Shown: positions 28,574-39,764, counted from the stretch's first letter. The stretch: DNA of 64,000 bases from Clostridium sp. LS (GCF_002760435.1 NZ_AUUU01000027.1:1-64000); one strand, 5' to 3'. Notes: generated by a model from the sequence alone, not told the origin. Program-made: numbers and translations.

Positions 28574-29607
28574 TAAAATGCTGGTGCAATTAAATTTAAC
28601 CCTTCTGCTTCATCAAAACCTAAAATTATATTCATATTTTGAATTGCTTGTCCGGAAGCACCTTTAACCATGTTGTCTATTGTACTAACAACAATAATTT
28701 GATCTTCTCTATGATTTAAATGTAAGGAAATATGACAATCATTTGTAAATCTTACATTTTTAATTGAAGCTGTATCTCCAAGTGGTAAAACATTAACAAA
28801 AGGTTCATCCTTATATAAATCGGTATATAATTTATGGATTTCCTCAAGATTTATTTTAGTTTTTGGAGTACAGTAAATTGTTGAAACTATACCTCTGTTA
28901 ATAGGAAGTAAATGAGGTGTAAAAGTTACATATACTTTCTCTTCTGCCATAGTAGATAATGTTTCTTCAATTTCAGGTGTATGCCTATGAGCACCTACTT
29001 TGTAAGGTGCAAAGGTTTCATTTTCTTCAGGGAAATGAGTATTTAATGTTAAACCTCTTCCTGCACCTGTAGTTCCAGATTTTGAATCGCAAATTATGTT
29101 ATCTAATTTAATCAAAGAATTTTTAAGTAATGGCATTAAACCGAGTTCAATAGTTGTTGGGTAACAGCCAGGATTAGCTATTAAGGAACATTCTTTTATT
29201 TTTTCTCTATTTAATTCTGGAAGCCCATAAACACTTTTTGAGTGTATTTCAGGTTGAGCAAATTTTTTGCCGTACCATTGTTCATATTCTTCTTCATTAG
29301 ATAATCTGAAATCAGCACCCATGTCAATACAGATTTTTTTATTATCAATTGCTTTTTTAGCAATGTCCTCACTTAATCCATGAGGTAGGGCAGTGAATAT
29401 TACATCAGATTTCTCAATAACATCATCTGCAGTTTGACAAATTAAATTTGTTTTACTTAGAAAATTTTTGTATATATTGCTAATCTCTTGACCTTCAAAA
29501 GAAACTGAGCTTAATGCAACAACTTCAACTTTTGGGTGAGATAGTAATAGTCTTAAAAGTTCAGCACCAACATATCCTGTAGCACCAATTATTCCAACTT
29601 TAGTCAC
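28573..29607 (-). CDS. argC: N-acetyl-gamma-glutamyl-phosphate reductase
   Basis: A 344-residue NADPH-dependent reductase for the third step of arginine synthesis. GIIGATGYVGAELLRLL (4-20) is the nucleotide-binding loop, and ANPGCYPT contains the catalytic cysteine. HRHTPEIEE and the HLLPINRGI segment are conserved. It follows argH after a 173-bp gap that contains two strong hairpins. Confidence 0.95.
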   Translation of the reverse strand: MTKVGIIGATGYVGAELLRLLLSHPKVEVVALSSVSFEGQEISNIYKNFLSKTNLICQTADDVIEKSDVIFTALPHGLSEDIAKKAIDNKKICIDMGADFRLSNEEEYEQWYGKKFAQPEIHSKSVYGLPELNREKIKECSLIANPGCYPTTIELGLMPLLKNSLIKLDNIICDSKSGTTGAGRGLTLNTHFPEENETFAPYKVGAHRHTPEIEETLSTMAEEKVYVTFTPHLLPINRGIVSTIYCTPKTKINLEEIHKLYTDLYKDEPFVNVLPLGDTASIKNVRFTNDCHISLHLNHREDQIIVVSTIDNMVKGASGQAIQNMNIILGFDEAEGLNLIAPAF

Positions 29608-29668
29608 TTCAATTGCCTCCTTGCTTACTTAGTGATAAGTAATGAATTGTTATATTTTTTTATACTAG

Positions 29669-29773
29669 TTTCAATTGTCTATAAAATTTCATTGTATAAA
29701 TTTCATAGACAATTGAAAATTTAAAGTTTAAATTTTAAAGAAGAAATTTAAAAAATTTCTTCTTTAAAATTTT
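29669..29773. other. Two adjacent hairpins between argH and argC
   Basis: The first pairs TTTCAATTGTCTAT (29669-29682) with ATAGACAATTGAAA (29705-29718), extended by AAATTT arms. The second is an almost perfect stem across 29731-29772 (core AAAGAAGAAATTT). They could be a partial terminator or an RNA-processing site that lowers expression of argC-argF relative to argGH. Confidence 0.65.
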
Positions 29774-29780
29774 ATATTGA

Positions 29781-31166
29781 TTATATTTCTTTATATTCTG
29801 CTATAAAATTTTCTAATGCTTTTATTTGCATTTTAACTGATTCTGTAGAAGGACCGCCAATTACTTTACGTTCTTCAACGCAAGTTAATAAATCTATAGC
29901 ATGATAAATATCTTCTTCAAAAATAGGGGAGAAGTTTTTAAATTCTTCAAGAGTTAGTTCTTCAATCATTTTATTATCTTTAATACATTGTAAAACTATT
30001 TCTCCAACTACTTCATGAGCGTTTCTGAATGCCATGCCTTTTTTAACTAAGTAATCAGCTACATCAGTAGCATTAGTAAATCCGAGAGCAGCGCCTTTTC
30101 TCATGTTATCTTTTTTTACTTTCATCGTCTTAATCATTCCGCAGAAAGTTTTAAGTGAAAGTACAACTGTATCTAAGCCATCGAAAAGAGCTTCTTTATC
30201 TTCCTGCATATCTTTATTATAAGCAAGAGGAATTCCTTTCATTACAGTAAGTAATGTCATTAAATCCCCATAAACTCTTCCTGTTTTGCCTCTAACTAAC
30301 TCTGCAACATCAGGATTTTTCTTTTGAGGCATAATACTGCTTCCAGTACTGTAGCCGTCATCAAGTTCAATAAAGCTGAATTCATTTGTGCACCAAAGAA
30401 TTATTTCTTCTGAAAATCTTGATAAATGCATCATGATCATTGAAAGACAGGAAAGTGTTTCAATTGCATAATCTCTATCAGATACAGAATCTAAACTGTT
30501 TAAGGTAACCTTTGAGAACCCAAGGTCGCGTGCAACAGCTTCTCTATCTATAGGATAAGTAGAAGTAGCTAAAGCACCTGAGCCAAGAGGCATTTCATCA
30601 ACTCGTTTATAACAATCCGAAAGTCTTCCAATATCTCTTTTAAACATTTCAGCGTAGGCTAAAATATGATGGGCAAAGGTAATTGGTTGAGCTTTTTGCA
30701 TATGAGTATACCCAGGCATTATTGTATCTATGTTTTCATTAGCTTTTTCTAAAAGAACTTCTTCTAAAGCTATAATATATTGTTTTAATGAAGTTATTGC
30801 TTTCTTTAAGTATAATCTTAAATCTAAAGTTACTTGGTCATTTCTGCTTCTTCCAGTGTGAAGCATTTTTCCGTATTCACCAATATAATATGTTAAAGTT
30901 CCTTCAACAAAACTGTGAATATCTTCAGAAGTTTCATCAACTTCTATAACTCCATTATCCATTCTTTTTAATATTTCTAGAAGACCAGAAGTAATCCTAT
31001 CACTAGCTTCTTTGGAGATTATATTTTGGTGTCCAAGCATAGAAGCATGAGCAAGACTTCCTTCAATATCTTCTTTATACATCCTGCTATCAACATTTAT
31101 AGAAGAATTAAAATCATTAACTAATTTGTCAGTGCCTTTTTTGAATCGTCCGCCCCAAAGCTTCAT
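29781..31166 (-). CDS. argH: Argininosuccinate lyase
   Basis: A 461-residue enzyme of the fumarase/aspartase superfamily that splits argininosuccinate into arginine and fumarate. It starts [13 protein letters not shown], and the signature [15 protein letters not shown] is present around residues 270-284. Its ATG overlaps the argG stop codon (TAATG), so the two are translationally coupled. Confidence 0.96.
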   Translation of the reverse strand: MKLWGGRFKKGTDKLVNDFNSSINVDSRMYKEDIEGSLAHASMLGHQNIISKEASDRITSGLLEILKRMDNGVIEVDETSEDIHSFVEGTLTYYIGEYGKMLHTGRSRNDQVTLDLRLYLKKAITSLKQYIIALEEVLLEKANENIDTIMPGYTHMQKAQPITFAHHILAYAEMFKRDIGRLSDCYKRVDEMPLGSGALATSTYPIDREAVARDLGFSKVTLNSLDSVSDRDYAIETLSCLSMIMMHLSRFSEEIILWCTNEFSFIELDDGYSTGSSIMPQKKNPDVAELVRGKTGRVYGDLMTLLTVMKGIPLAYNKDMQEDKEALFDGLDTVVLSLKTFCGMIKTMKVKKDNMRKGAALGFTNATDVADYLVKKGMAFRNAHEVVGEIVLQCIKDNKMIEELTLEEFKNFSPIFEEDIYHAIDLLTCVEERKVIGGPSTESVKMQIKALENFIAEYKEI

Positions 31167-32389
31167 TACATTTCCTCTTTCTTAATTTTTTCGTTCATTT
31201 TAGCTTTTACAACTGTTGGAAGACCAAATAGATTTATAAATCCTGCTGAATCCTTTTGATCATATACTCCATCTTCTCCAAAAGTTGCATATTCTTCACT
31301 ATATAATGAGTATGGACTAGTCATTCCGGCATTGACAATATTTCCTTTGTATAATTTATATTTAACTTCTCCTGTAACTGTTTCTTGAGTTTTCTTAACG
31401 AATTCATATAAAGCTTCTCTAAGTGGAGTAAACCATTGTCCGTTATAAACTATATCAGCAAATTTTAAAGCGATTTGTTCTTTATAATGAGCTGTTTCTC
31501 TATCCAAGCAAAGTTCTTCTAAATCTTTGTGAGCTTTGTATAGAATAGTTCCACCTGGTGTTTCATAAACACCTCTTGATTTCATACCAACAAGTCTGTT
31601 TTCAACCATGTCAGTAATACCAATAGCATTTTCTCCACCAATCTTGTTTAATTCATCTAATAATTCAACACTATTCATTTTCTTACCATTTAAGGCAACT
31701 GCAATTCCTTTTTCGAAAGATAATGTAATATAAGTTGCTTCATTTGGAGCTGCTTCTAATGTTTTACAAAGTTCTAAGATTTTATCATATTGAGGTTCAT
31801 TTTCAGGGAATTCTAAATCTAAACCTTCATGGCTTAAATGCCAAATATTTTTATCTTTACTGTAGTTTGTCTCGCGGTTGATTTTTAATGGAACATTTTT
31901 AGCTTCTGCATAATCTATTTCATCTTCTCTTGATTTAATGTCCCAAATTCTCCAAGGAGCGATTATTGGCATTTCTGGTGCAAATGCTTTAACAGCCATT
32001 TCAAATCTTACTTGGTCATTTCCTTTACCTGTACATCCGTGACAAATTGCATCTGCTCCTTCAGCCTTAGCAATTTCAACTAATCTTTTTCCGATTATTG
32101 GTCTAGCAAATGAAGTTCCAAGTAAGTATTTTCCTTCATATATAGCTCCTGCTTGAATAGTAGGGAAGATATAATCATCAACGAACTCTTGAGTTAAATC
32201 TTCTATATATAATTTTGAAGCACCTGTTTTTATTGCCTTCTCTTCTAAACCATCTAGTTCATCTTTTTGACCAACATTAGCGCATACTGCTATAACTTCG
32301 CATCCGTAATTCTCTTTAAGCCATGGAATAATAATTGATGTATCTAAGCCCCCTGAATAAGCTAAAACTACTTTGTTATATTTTGTCAT
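31166..32389 (-). CDS. argG: Argininosuccinate synthase
   Basis: A 407-residue enzyme that condenses citrulline and aspartate using ATP. The PP-loop AYSGGLDTS (9-17) binds ATP, and the [14 protein letters not shown] block is conserved. It is the first gene of the operon, with an AGGAGGG site and a good promoter 80 bp upstream, in a region containing ARG-box-like palindromes. Confidence 0.96.
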   Translation of the reverse strand: MTKYNKVVLAYSGGLDTSIIIPWLKENYGCEVIAVCANVGQKDELDGLEEKAIKTGASKLYIEDLTQEFVDDYIFPTIQAGAIYEGKYLLGTSFARPIIGKRLVEIAKAEGADAICHGCTGKGNDQVRFEMAVKAFAPEMPIIAPWRIWDIKSREDEIDYAEAKNVPLKINRETNYSKDKNIWHLSHEGLDLEFPENEPQYDKILELCKTLEAAPNEATYITLSFEKGIAVALNGKKMNSVELLDELNKIGGENAIGITDMVENRLVGMKSRGVYETPGGTILYKAHKDLEELCLDRETAHYKEQIALKFADIVYNGQWFTPLREALYEFVKKTQETVTGEVKYKLYKGNIVNAGMTSPYSLYSEEYATFGEDGVYDQKDSAGFINLFGLPTVVKAKMNEKIKKEEM

Positions 32390-32466
32390 TTAAAAGCCCT
32401 CCTTTAATATCATGGAAAATATAAAAAAAATTAATATAATTTTCTAATCTTTTTGTACTATTTATA

Positions 32467-32495
32467 ATTATACAATTCAATAAAAAAATAATCAA
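32467..32495 (-). promoter_or_regulatory. SigA promoter of the arginine operon
   Basis: On the minus strand, TTGATT (32490-32495) and TATAAT (32467-32472) are 17 bp apart. They lie about 80 bp before the argG start. Confidence 0.8.
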
Positions 32496-32571
32496 GTATA
32501 AAAAGAAAAAATATTCATAAAAATATTAAAAATATACATAATAAAATATAATAAACTTATAAAAATACAAA

Positions 32572-32608
32572 TTTTATGCATAAAAAATCAATTTTTATGC
32601 ATAAAATT
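32572..32608. promoter_or_regulatory. Tandem ARG-box-like operator for ArgR
   Basis: Two palindromes, TTTTATGCATAAAA at 32572-32585 and again from 32593, have centres 21 bp apart. This is the spacing of paired ARG boxes (18-bp sites 3 bp apart) bound by ArgR hexamers. A further half-conserved TATTCATAAAAATATT lies nearer the promoter (32512-32527). Confidence 0.72.
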
Positions 32609-32755
32609 ATATTGTGTATAAGTATATATGTGTTGTATATTTATTAAAATAATTTATAAGCCAAAATTGTTAATTTAACAAAAGGCTATATAGATATAAA
32701 TGATTAAGTTTAGGAAAAAAACTTTCAGCTTATCAAAAAAATATATATTTCGTTA

Positions 32756-33136
32756 TTATAATACATTTTCTACACTTGGCATTTGTAATTTTTTAACATG
32801 CTGTGTATTATGTTTAACTAAATGTAAAGATGTATGGGCTTCTGTTGCGTCATCGTGGACTAAATATGTAGATAATTTTATAGCTTCGTTTAATACGGTA
32901 TCAAATTCTTGATGGCTAAGATAGACGGAAGTTAAAACGTTATTTTCTTCAATACAATTTAGTAAATCTAGAGATTTTGAATAAGCCTCTTCCATTTGAC
33001 CACTATTAATTTTATCTTCTATATCTTCAGTTTGAGAGGTAATATTATCACATAATTTAAGAATAGAATTATTTAAAAAAAATACACATATCATAGTTAT
33101 GATAAATATAAGTACTGATAATAATGCATTTCTCAT
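32756..33136 (-). CDS. DUF4363-family protein
   Basis: A 126-residue protein with one N-terminal membrane segment (5-25) and a helical extracytoplasmic domain, as in the DUF4363 family. Its start overlaps the end of the DUF421 gene by 4 bp, so the two are coupled. DUF421 and DUF4363 genes often pair in clostridia. The function is unknown. Confidence 0.8.
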   Translation of the reverse strand: MRNALLSVLIFIITMICVFFLNNSILKLCDNITSQTEDIEDKINSGQMEEAYSKSLDLLNCIEENNVLTSVYLSHQEFDTVLNEAIKLSTYLVHDDATEAHTSLHLVKHNTQHVKKLQMPSVENVL

Positions 33137-33837
33137 TTTTTAGCCCCCTTCTCATATTCGTCAAAAAGTTGATATTTAAAATTCCCTTCAGTATCATATA
33201 AGGCAATAAGTACCTGTTTAATCGAAGAAATATTATGTTTTTTTAGTAAATCATTTATCCATTTTTCATCCTTATTCATCGAAGTAATGGAATTTTTATG
33301 TATCTTCCCATCAGAAATTAATATCTTAGGTAATTTAGCTTCAGAATTTTGAGAGTTGTTTCCGGAGTTTGAGTTAGATTTTTTAGAAGAATTATAATCC
33401 ATAGGAAGTATCGATATTTGCCCATCGTTCTCCAATATTGCATATTGAATTTCATCAAGATTAAAATAGTCTAAAAGACGCAACTCTTCTAATAACTCAT
33501 CTACGTTTAATTGCTGCTTCTTTAAAGTTTGATAATTTATTTTTCCCTTGTTTACCAATATACATGGTTCCCCATCAACAAGTTTTCTTGTACATTGAAA
33601 TTTTAATCCTAATTGGGTTAAAATAGTTTTTAGGAATAATAAAGTTATAATAGGTATAATTCCTAGTAATAATGGAAGCCTTGTATCCTGCATAGGCAAA
33701 GATGCTAAGTCTGAAATCATAATTGTAATTACAAATTCATAAGGTTGAAGCTCTCCTATTTGTCTCTTTCCCATTAAACGCATTGTTACTACAACTAGTA
33801 AATATAAAATAGCTGTTCTCATTGATACTACAAACAT
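33133..33837 (-). CDS. DUF421 (YetF-like) membrane protein
   Basis: A 234-residue protein with three N-terminal membrane helices (residues 5-75) containing the family motif MRLMGKRQIGELQPYEFVI. A soluble DUF421 domain follows (VDGEPCILVNKGKINYQTLKK; LDEIQYAILENDGQISILP). A low-complexity Ser/Asn linker (about 148-160) interrupts the cytoplasmic part. Family members appear in sporulating Firmicutes. No biochemical role can be given. Confidence 0.87.
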   Translation of the reverse strand: MFVVSMRTAILYLLVVVTMRLMGKRQIGELQPYEFVITIMISDLASLPMQDTRLPLLLGIIPIITLLFLKTILTQLGLKFQCTRKLVDGEPCILVNKGKINYQTLKKQQLNVDELLEELRLLDYFNLDEIQYAILENDGQISILPMDYNSSKKSNSNSGNNSQNSEAKLPKILISDGKIHKNSITSMNKDEKWINDLLKKHNISSIKQVLIALYDTEGNFKYQLFDEYEKGAKK

Positions 33838-33897
33838 TAAAAAATCACCTCAAAAATAATATCTGCAAAAAATAAAAATATATACACCTTAGAAAAA

Positions 33898-33954
33898 AGC
33901 AGCTATGCTGCAATTAAGATCATTCCACCTATAAAAAGAGCAGCCATGCTACAA
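33898..33954. repeat. Pair of hairpin-forming direct repeats, period 41
   Basis: AGCAGCTATGCTGCAA at 33898 and AGCAGCCATGCTACAA at 33939 are diverged copies, each partly self-complementary. They lie in the 350-bp gap between divergent genes (33838-34187), which otherwise shows no clear element. Confidence 0.55.
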
Positions 33955-34187
33955 ATAAAAATGCCTCATGTTAAATTTGAATTTTATTTCATTGGCTTAA
34001 TAAAATAATTTATCCTTTTTATAAAAAGTGTATATAATATATTTGAACCTTTAATTTGGTGTGCAAAATTTATAAAAAGTTCTAAAATTAGTAAATTGAA
34101 TTAGCGTAATAGGTATTTTTAAGGAGAAAAACTAAATTAATTAGGTACTCATAAAATTAATTTGTTGAAAGGAAAGGTTTAGACGAT

Positions 34188-35843
34188 ATGATTGATAAAG
34201 GGATTGAGTTGAAAAATAAGACTATTGAAGCAAAAAAGGGATTAACATTTTATGAGTTGATTATTGATAAATGCAAAGATATGGTTAAAGGTATAGCTAT
34301 ATGCAAGCTTAACGGTAAATATCATGAATTAACTGAAATAATAGAAGATGATGGTGAAGTAGAACTTATTGGATTTGATACAGAACTAGGAATGAAAATT
34401 TATACTAGAACATTACAATTCATCTTTATAAAAGTAGCCTTGGATTTGTTCCCAGAATCAAAAATAACTATTGATCATGCTATAAGCAAGGCTGTGTATG
34501 GAGAAGTCCATAAAGAAATCCCTTTGAGTAAAGGCGATATTGATAAAATTAAAGTAAAAATGCAAGACATTATAAATAAAGATGTACCAATAAAGAGTTA
34601 TAGAACTTCAAAAGAAGAGGCTATTAAGATTTTTAAACGCTATCAAATGGATGATAAAGTTAAATTGTTAAAGTATCATGACATTCAATATGTTCATCTT
34701 TATGAACTCGAAGGAAGGTATGATTACTTTTATGGACCTATGGGTTATTCAACAGGAATAATAAAGACATTTGATGTATTTAAGTATGAATCAGGATTTA
34801 TTTTACAAATGCCTGAAAAAAAGAATTTAAGTGAGCTCGCTGAATTCAGAGAAGAAAAGAGTTTAAGTAAGATTTTTATAGAAACACAAAGGTGGTTAAA
34901 TATATTAGGAATAGAAACTGTTGGAGCATTAAATGAAAAAGTTCTAAATAAAGAATTAACAAATATAATTATGGTTTCTGAAGGTCTTCATGAAAAGAAA
35001 ATTGCTAACATAGCTGATGAAATTTTAAATAGAAAAAACGTAAAAATTATACTTATTGCAGGCCCATCTTCTTCTGGAAAAACAACTTTTGCTAATAGAC
35101 TTAGCATACAACTTAGGGTAAACGGATTAATACCTATGCCGTTATCTCTAGACAATTACTTTGTTAACCGTGTAGATACACCTAAGGATGAAAATGGTGA
35201 TTATGATTATGAATCAATTGATGCTTTAGATTTAAAATTACTAAATGAAAATTTAGGAAGTTTAATGAGGGGGGAAGAAGTTAGTCTTCCAATTTATAAT
35301 TTTAAAACTGGGGAAAAAGAATGGAATGATTATAATGTTAAGCTACCTGAAAATGGAGTATTAATACTAGAAGGAATTCACGGATTAAATCCAAATTTAA
35401 TTTCAAATAATTTAAATAGTAATGTTTTTAAAATATATATATCTGCATTAACTCAGTTAAATATAGATAACCATAATAGAATTTCAACTACTGATGTTAG
35501 GAAAGTGAGAAGGATAGTTAGAGATTCTTTATCAAGAGGATATAAGGCAGAGGATACTTTGAAAATGTGGAAATCTATAAAAAAAGGAGAGAAAAATAAT
35601 ATATTTGTTTATCAGGAAAAAGCGGATGTTGCATTTAACTCAACATTGGTATATGAACTTGGAGTATTAAAACCTTATGCATTAGAAGAATTAAATAAAA
35701 TAGGTGAAGAGAGTCCAGTGTATTCTGAAGCAATAAGATTAAAATCCTTTTTAAGTTTCTTTAAAGAAATTAATGTTGATGAGGTACCAAAAAATTCGCT
35801 TTTAAGAGAATTTATAGGCGGATCAGTTTTTTATGAGTATTAA
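34188..35843 (+). CDS. Uridine-kinase-like nucleoside kinase with N-terminal TGS/tRNA-synthetase-like domain
   Basis: A 551-residue protein. The N-terminal 60 residues resemble a TGS domain, followed by a region (65-230) like the second additional domain of threonyl-tRNA synthetase (ITIDHAISKAVYGEV). The C-terminal half is a uridine kinase-type P-loop domain with Walker A GPSSSGKTT (292-300) and the substrate segment LSLDNYFVNR. The fusion is common in clostridia and usually annotated as a nucleoside kinase; the true substrate is not settled. It is monocistronic. Confidence 0.87.
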   Translation: MIDKGIELKNKTIEAKKGLTFYELIIDKCKDMVKGIAICKLNGKYHELTEIIEDDGEVELIGFDTELGMKIYTRTLQFIFIKVALDLFPESKITIDHAISKAVYGEVHKEIPLSKGDIDKIKVKMQDIINKDVPIKSYRTSKEEAIKIFKRYQMDDKVKLLKYHDIQYVHLYELEGRYDYFYGPMGYSTGIIKTFDVFKYESGFILQMPEKKNLSELAEFREEKSLSKIFIETQRWLNILGIETVGALNEKVLNKELTNIIMVSEGLHEKKIANIADEILNRKNVKIILIAGPSSSGKTTFANRLSIQLRVNGLIPMPLSLDNYFVNRVDTPKDENGDYDYESIDALDLKLLNENLGSLMRGEEVSLPIYNFKTGEKEWNDYNVKLPENGVLILEGIHGLNPNLISNNLNSNVFKIYISALTQLNIDNHNRISTTDVRKVRRIVRDSLSRGYKAEDTLKMWKSIKKGEKNNIFVYQEKADVAFNSTLVYELGVLKPYALEELNKIGEESPVYSEAIRLKSFLSFFKEINVDEVPKNSLLREFIGGSVFYEY

Positions 35844-35857
35844 GCCAGTTCAACTAT

Positions 35858-35960
35858 GGATTCTAAGACAATTAGTACCTATCTGATGGTTCGCTAAGTG
35901 TTGATGAAGATACTTTAAAAACATCATATGAGAATGGTAATTTACGCAAAAGAATTTAAC
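35858..35960 (+). pseudogene. Possible degenerate coding remnant
   Basis: An ATG in a short reading frame (MDSKTISTYL) runs into a second frame (SDGSLSVDEDTLK...NGNLRKRI, then stop) if one base is shifted at about 35880. The second frame reads like the C-terminal tail of a real protein. No family was recognised, so this is only suggestive. Confidence 0.25.
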
Positions 35961-35989
35961 ATTTATTATTGTTATATTATTAACTAGGC

Positions 35990-36018
35990 TTGACAGTTAT
36001 AGATAAATATGTGATACT
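35990..36018 (+). promoter_or_regulatory. Promoter upstream of glpF leader
   Basis: TTGACA (35990-35995) and GATACT (36013-36018, preceded by TGT) are 17 bp apart. The surrounding TAACTAG...TTGACA...ATGTGATACT block recurs before glpP. Confidence 0.75.
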
Positions 36019-36067
36019 AAAGTCAATAGGAAAATAATTACATTGAAATTAAAAACTTTAAAGTTTA

Positions 36068-36218
36068 GGCTGTAGAGAGTTAGAGAGTAGAGCCACGTAA
36101 AACAAAATTTACTAGTAATACTGTAGTATTAGTGCTAGTAAATTTAAACTAATATTTTAATCGCTATCAAAAGCATTAATGATTAAAATGTTATAGTGTT
36201 TTATGTGGCTATAATTAT
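36068..36218 (+). ncRNA. Structured leader RNA of glpF (copy 1)
   Basis: A 151-nt leader nearly identical in architecture to that of glpK. A conserved 5' block (GGCTGTAGAGAGTTAGAGAG) is followed by outer stem GCCACGTAAAAC / GTTTTATGTGGC, inner hairpin AAATTTACTAG / CTAGTAAATTT and a second hairpin ATTTTAATC / GATTAAAAT. It ends in a conserved CTATAATTAT. This is a predicted three-way junction. GlpP, an RNA-binding antiterminator responding to glycerol 3-phosphate, is encoded between the two copies and is the obvious candidate ligand-dependent partner. Confidence 0.7.
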
Positions 36219-36388
36219 GCGCAAAATTACTCATAAAAATATTTAGTTACTTTACTAAAGCAATTCTTAGAATCCAAATATTAATGTATAGTTTTCCGAT
36301 AATTTGAATTTGTGTATTGATTTAGAGAGAGGGTGAGCTTGAAAGATTATTAGGCTATTAAAAAGTGAATTAAAAAGGAGTGAACATC

Positions 36389-37093
36389 ATGACTATTTTT
36401 TTAGCAGAATTGGTAGGAACATTGTTACTTATTCTTTTAGGCGATGGAGTTGTTGCGAATGTTGTACTAAAGAATTCAAAAGGTTTTGGATCTGGATGGA
36501 TGGTAATAACAACAGGCTGGGCATTTGCAGTAGCAATTCCAGCACTTATTTTTGGAAGTTATAGCGGAGCGCACTTTAATCCTGCATTAACAATTGCTCT
36601 AGCAGCTATAGGTAAAGTGGCGTGGGGGGAAGTTCCAATTTATTTAGCAGGACAATTTATTGGTGCTTTCTTAGGAGCGGTTTTGGTATTTGTTTATAAT
36701 TATGATCAATTTAAATCGAGTGACAATAAGGCAGACAAGCTTGCGGTATTCTGTACAGGGCCAGCTGTAAGAAATAATGTCATAAATTTCACCTGTGAAG
36801 TTATAGGAACATTTGTGTTAGTTTTCGGAATTTTGGGAATAGGAGCACAAAATTTAACAAATGGAATAGGAACTTTATTTGTCGGATTCTTAATTTGGGC
36901 AATTGGATTAAGTTTGGGTGGGACAACAGGGTATGCAATAAATCCAGCTAGAGATTTAGCACCAAGAATTGCTCATGCAGTATTGCCTATACCTAACAAG
37001 GGAGATTCAGATTGGGAGTATGCCTGGATTCCAGTTATTGCTCCAATAATAGGAGCTATTTTAGGATCATTATTTTACACGATATTTTTATAA
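36389..37093 (+). CDS. glpF: Glycerol uptake facilitator
   Basis: A 234-residue aquaglyceroporin with six membrane helices and two half-helices. The first NPA box is in SGAHFNPALTIA, and the second reads GYAINPARDLAPR, the Asp after NPAR marking glycerol channels. It lets glycerol diffuse in for GlpK to phosphorylate. ATG 36389 is chosen for its 8-base spacing from AAAAGGAG; an in-frame GTG at 36380 overlaps that site. Confidence 0.95.
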   Translation: MTIFLAELVGTLLLILLGDGVVANVVLKNSKGFGSGWMVITTGWAFAVAIPALIFGSYSGAHFNPALTIALAAIGKVAWGEVPIYLAGQFIGAFLGAVLVFVYNYDQFKSSDNKADKLAVFCTGPAVRNNVINFTCEVIGTFVLVFGILGIGAQNLTNGIGTLFVGFLIWAIGLSLGGTTGYAINPARDLAPRIAHAVLPIPNKGDSDWEYAWIPVIAPIIGAILGSLFYTIFL

Positions 37094-37257
37094 TTAATAA
37101 TTAAATTCTTGTAAACGTATTGATTAGTTTGTTGAGTACAAATATAATAAATATCATTAAGATAGTTTGAAATAATATTAGTAACAAAGATTAAAGGTGC
37201 AAGAGAAAATATCTATATACTTTACAGAATCGTTCTATTATTGTGCTATAACTAGAT

Positions 37258-37286
37258 TTGACACCAAAGTATAATTATGTGATACT
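37258..37286 (+). promoter_or_regulatory. Promoter of glpP
   Basis: TTGACA (37258-37263) and GATACT (37281-37286) are 17 bp apart, in a block shared with the promoter at 35990. It lies 36 bp upstream of the glpP start. Confidence 0.75.
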
Positions 37287-37321
37287 TAGAATAAAAGGAA
37301 AAAAATTACATGGGAGTATAG

Positions 37322-37879
37322 ATGAATATTAAACAATTATTAGAAGAGAATCCAATCATAGCAGCAGTAAAAAATGAAGAGCAATTAGATTTAGCATTAA
37401 ATTCAGATGCTCAAATTATATTTGTTTTATTTGGAGATGTGATGAATATCAAAAATATTAGTGAAATTATATCATCAAAGAATAAAATAGGAATAATCCA
37501 CATTGATTTAGTTGAAGGTTTTACTAGCAAAGAAGTTGTTATAAGATTTATAAAAGATGAAACGAAATTTAGTGGTATAATTAGCACAAAACCTCAAGTA
37601 GTAAAACTAGCTAAAAAATATGATTTAATAGGAGTTCAAAGATTCTTTATTTTTGACACACTTTCATTAAACAATGTAAAAAATCATATGATCTCTGAGT
37701 GTGACGCAGTAGAGGTGTTACCAGGAATAATTCCAAAAGTTCTGGGAATTATTTCAAAGTATTCTAACAAGCCAGTTGTTGCAGGAGGGTTAATTGAAAC
37801 CAAGGAAGATGTAATGCAGGCATTAAATTCAGGAGCAACATGCGTATCTACAACAAAAAAAGAAATTTGGGACATGTAG
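37322..37879 (+). CDS. glpP: Glycerol-3-phosphate-responsive antiterminator GlpP
   Basis: A 185-residue TIM-barrel RNA-binding regulator of the GlpP family (IIAAVKNEEQLDLAL near the start; HIDLVEGF; GVQRFFIFDTLS; EVLPGIIPKV; AGGLIETKEDV). In Bacillus, GlpP with glycerol 3-phosphate binds glp leader mRNA to prevent termination and stabilise it. Here it lies between glpF and glpK, each of which has the same structured leader. The second leader begins at its own stop codon. Confidence 0.92.
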   Translation: MNIKQLLEENPIIAAVKNEEQLDLALNSDAQIIFVLFGDVMNIKNISEIISSKNKIGIIHIDLVEGFTSKEVVIRFIKDETKFSGIISTKPQVVKLAKKYDLIGVQRFFIFDTLSLNNVKNHMISECDAVEVLPGIIPKVLGIISKYSNKPVVAGGLIETKEDVMQALNSGATCVSTTKKEIWDM

Positions 37880-38023
37880 GCTATAGAGAATTAGAGAATA
37901 AGGCCACATAAAACTAAATTTACTTAGGGTTATTAATTTTACTAAGTAGATTTTAAACTTATACGAGGCGATAAAAAGAATCATGCTGGAGTACAAGTGA
38001 ATGTTTTATGTGGCTATAATTAT
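37879..38023 (+). ncRNA. Structured leader RNA of glpK (copy 2)
   Basis: A 145-nt copy of the glpF leader. The 5' block GGCTATAGAGAATTAGAGAA overlaps the glpP stop codon. It has outer stem GCCACATAAAAC / GTTTTATGTGGC, inner hairpin AAATTTACTTAG / CTAAGTAGATTT, second weak stem CTTATAC / GTACAAG, and closing block CTATAATTAT. The outer stem is kept, with G-U in copy 1 replaced by A-U here, which supports a paired RNA structure. glpK starts 48 bp later. Confidence 0.7.
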
Positions 38024-38070
38024 CGATTTATGCATCAAAAAATATTAATGTTTGAAAGCAGGTGTATTAA

Positions 38071-39570
<1,500 letters not shown>

Positions 39571-39663
39571 TTAAGCTAAGGTTACGAGTTTGGGACTGGA
39601 CAAACATGTAATTGCAAGGTATAATGTAAATATAATTAAAAATTAATGCTGAGAGAATTTAGA

Positions 39664-39717
39664 GTCAAGCATAAAAACAAAGGTGATTTTACACCTGTTT
39701 TTAGCTTGGCTTTTTTT
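39664..39717 (+). terminator. Terminator after glpK
   Basis: A long hairpin (GTCAAGC, TAAAAACA and AGGTG pairing with CACCT, GTTTTTA and GCTTGGC) is followed by TTTTTTT. It lies before the GlpA-like gene, so the latter may have its own promoter or depend on read-through. Confidence 0.85.
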
Positions 39718-39764
39718 GATGGAAAAAAATAAAATTAAAGATATTTCGGAGGAATATAATCCAA

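Noticed and set aside
32700-32912. Plus-strand reading frame overlapping the DUF4363 gene
   Set aside because: It is antisense to a gene with a recognised family and coupled partner, and has no ribosome-binding site.
39664-39717. Terminator as evidence that the GlpA-like trio is unrelated to glpK
   Set aside because: The trio is functionally tied to glycerol and directly follows; partial read-through or a local promoter is simpler.
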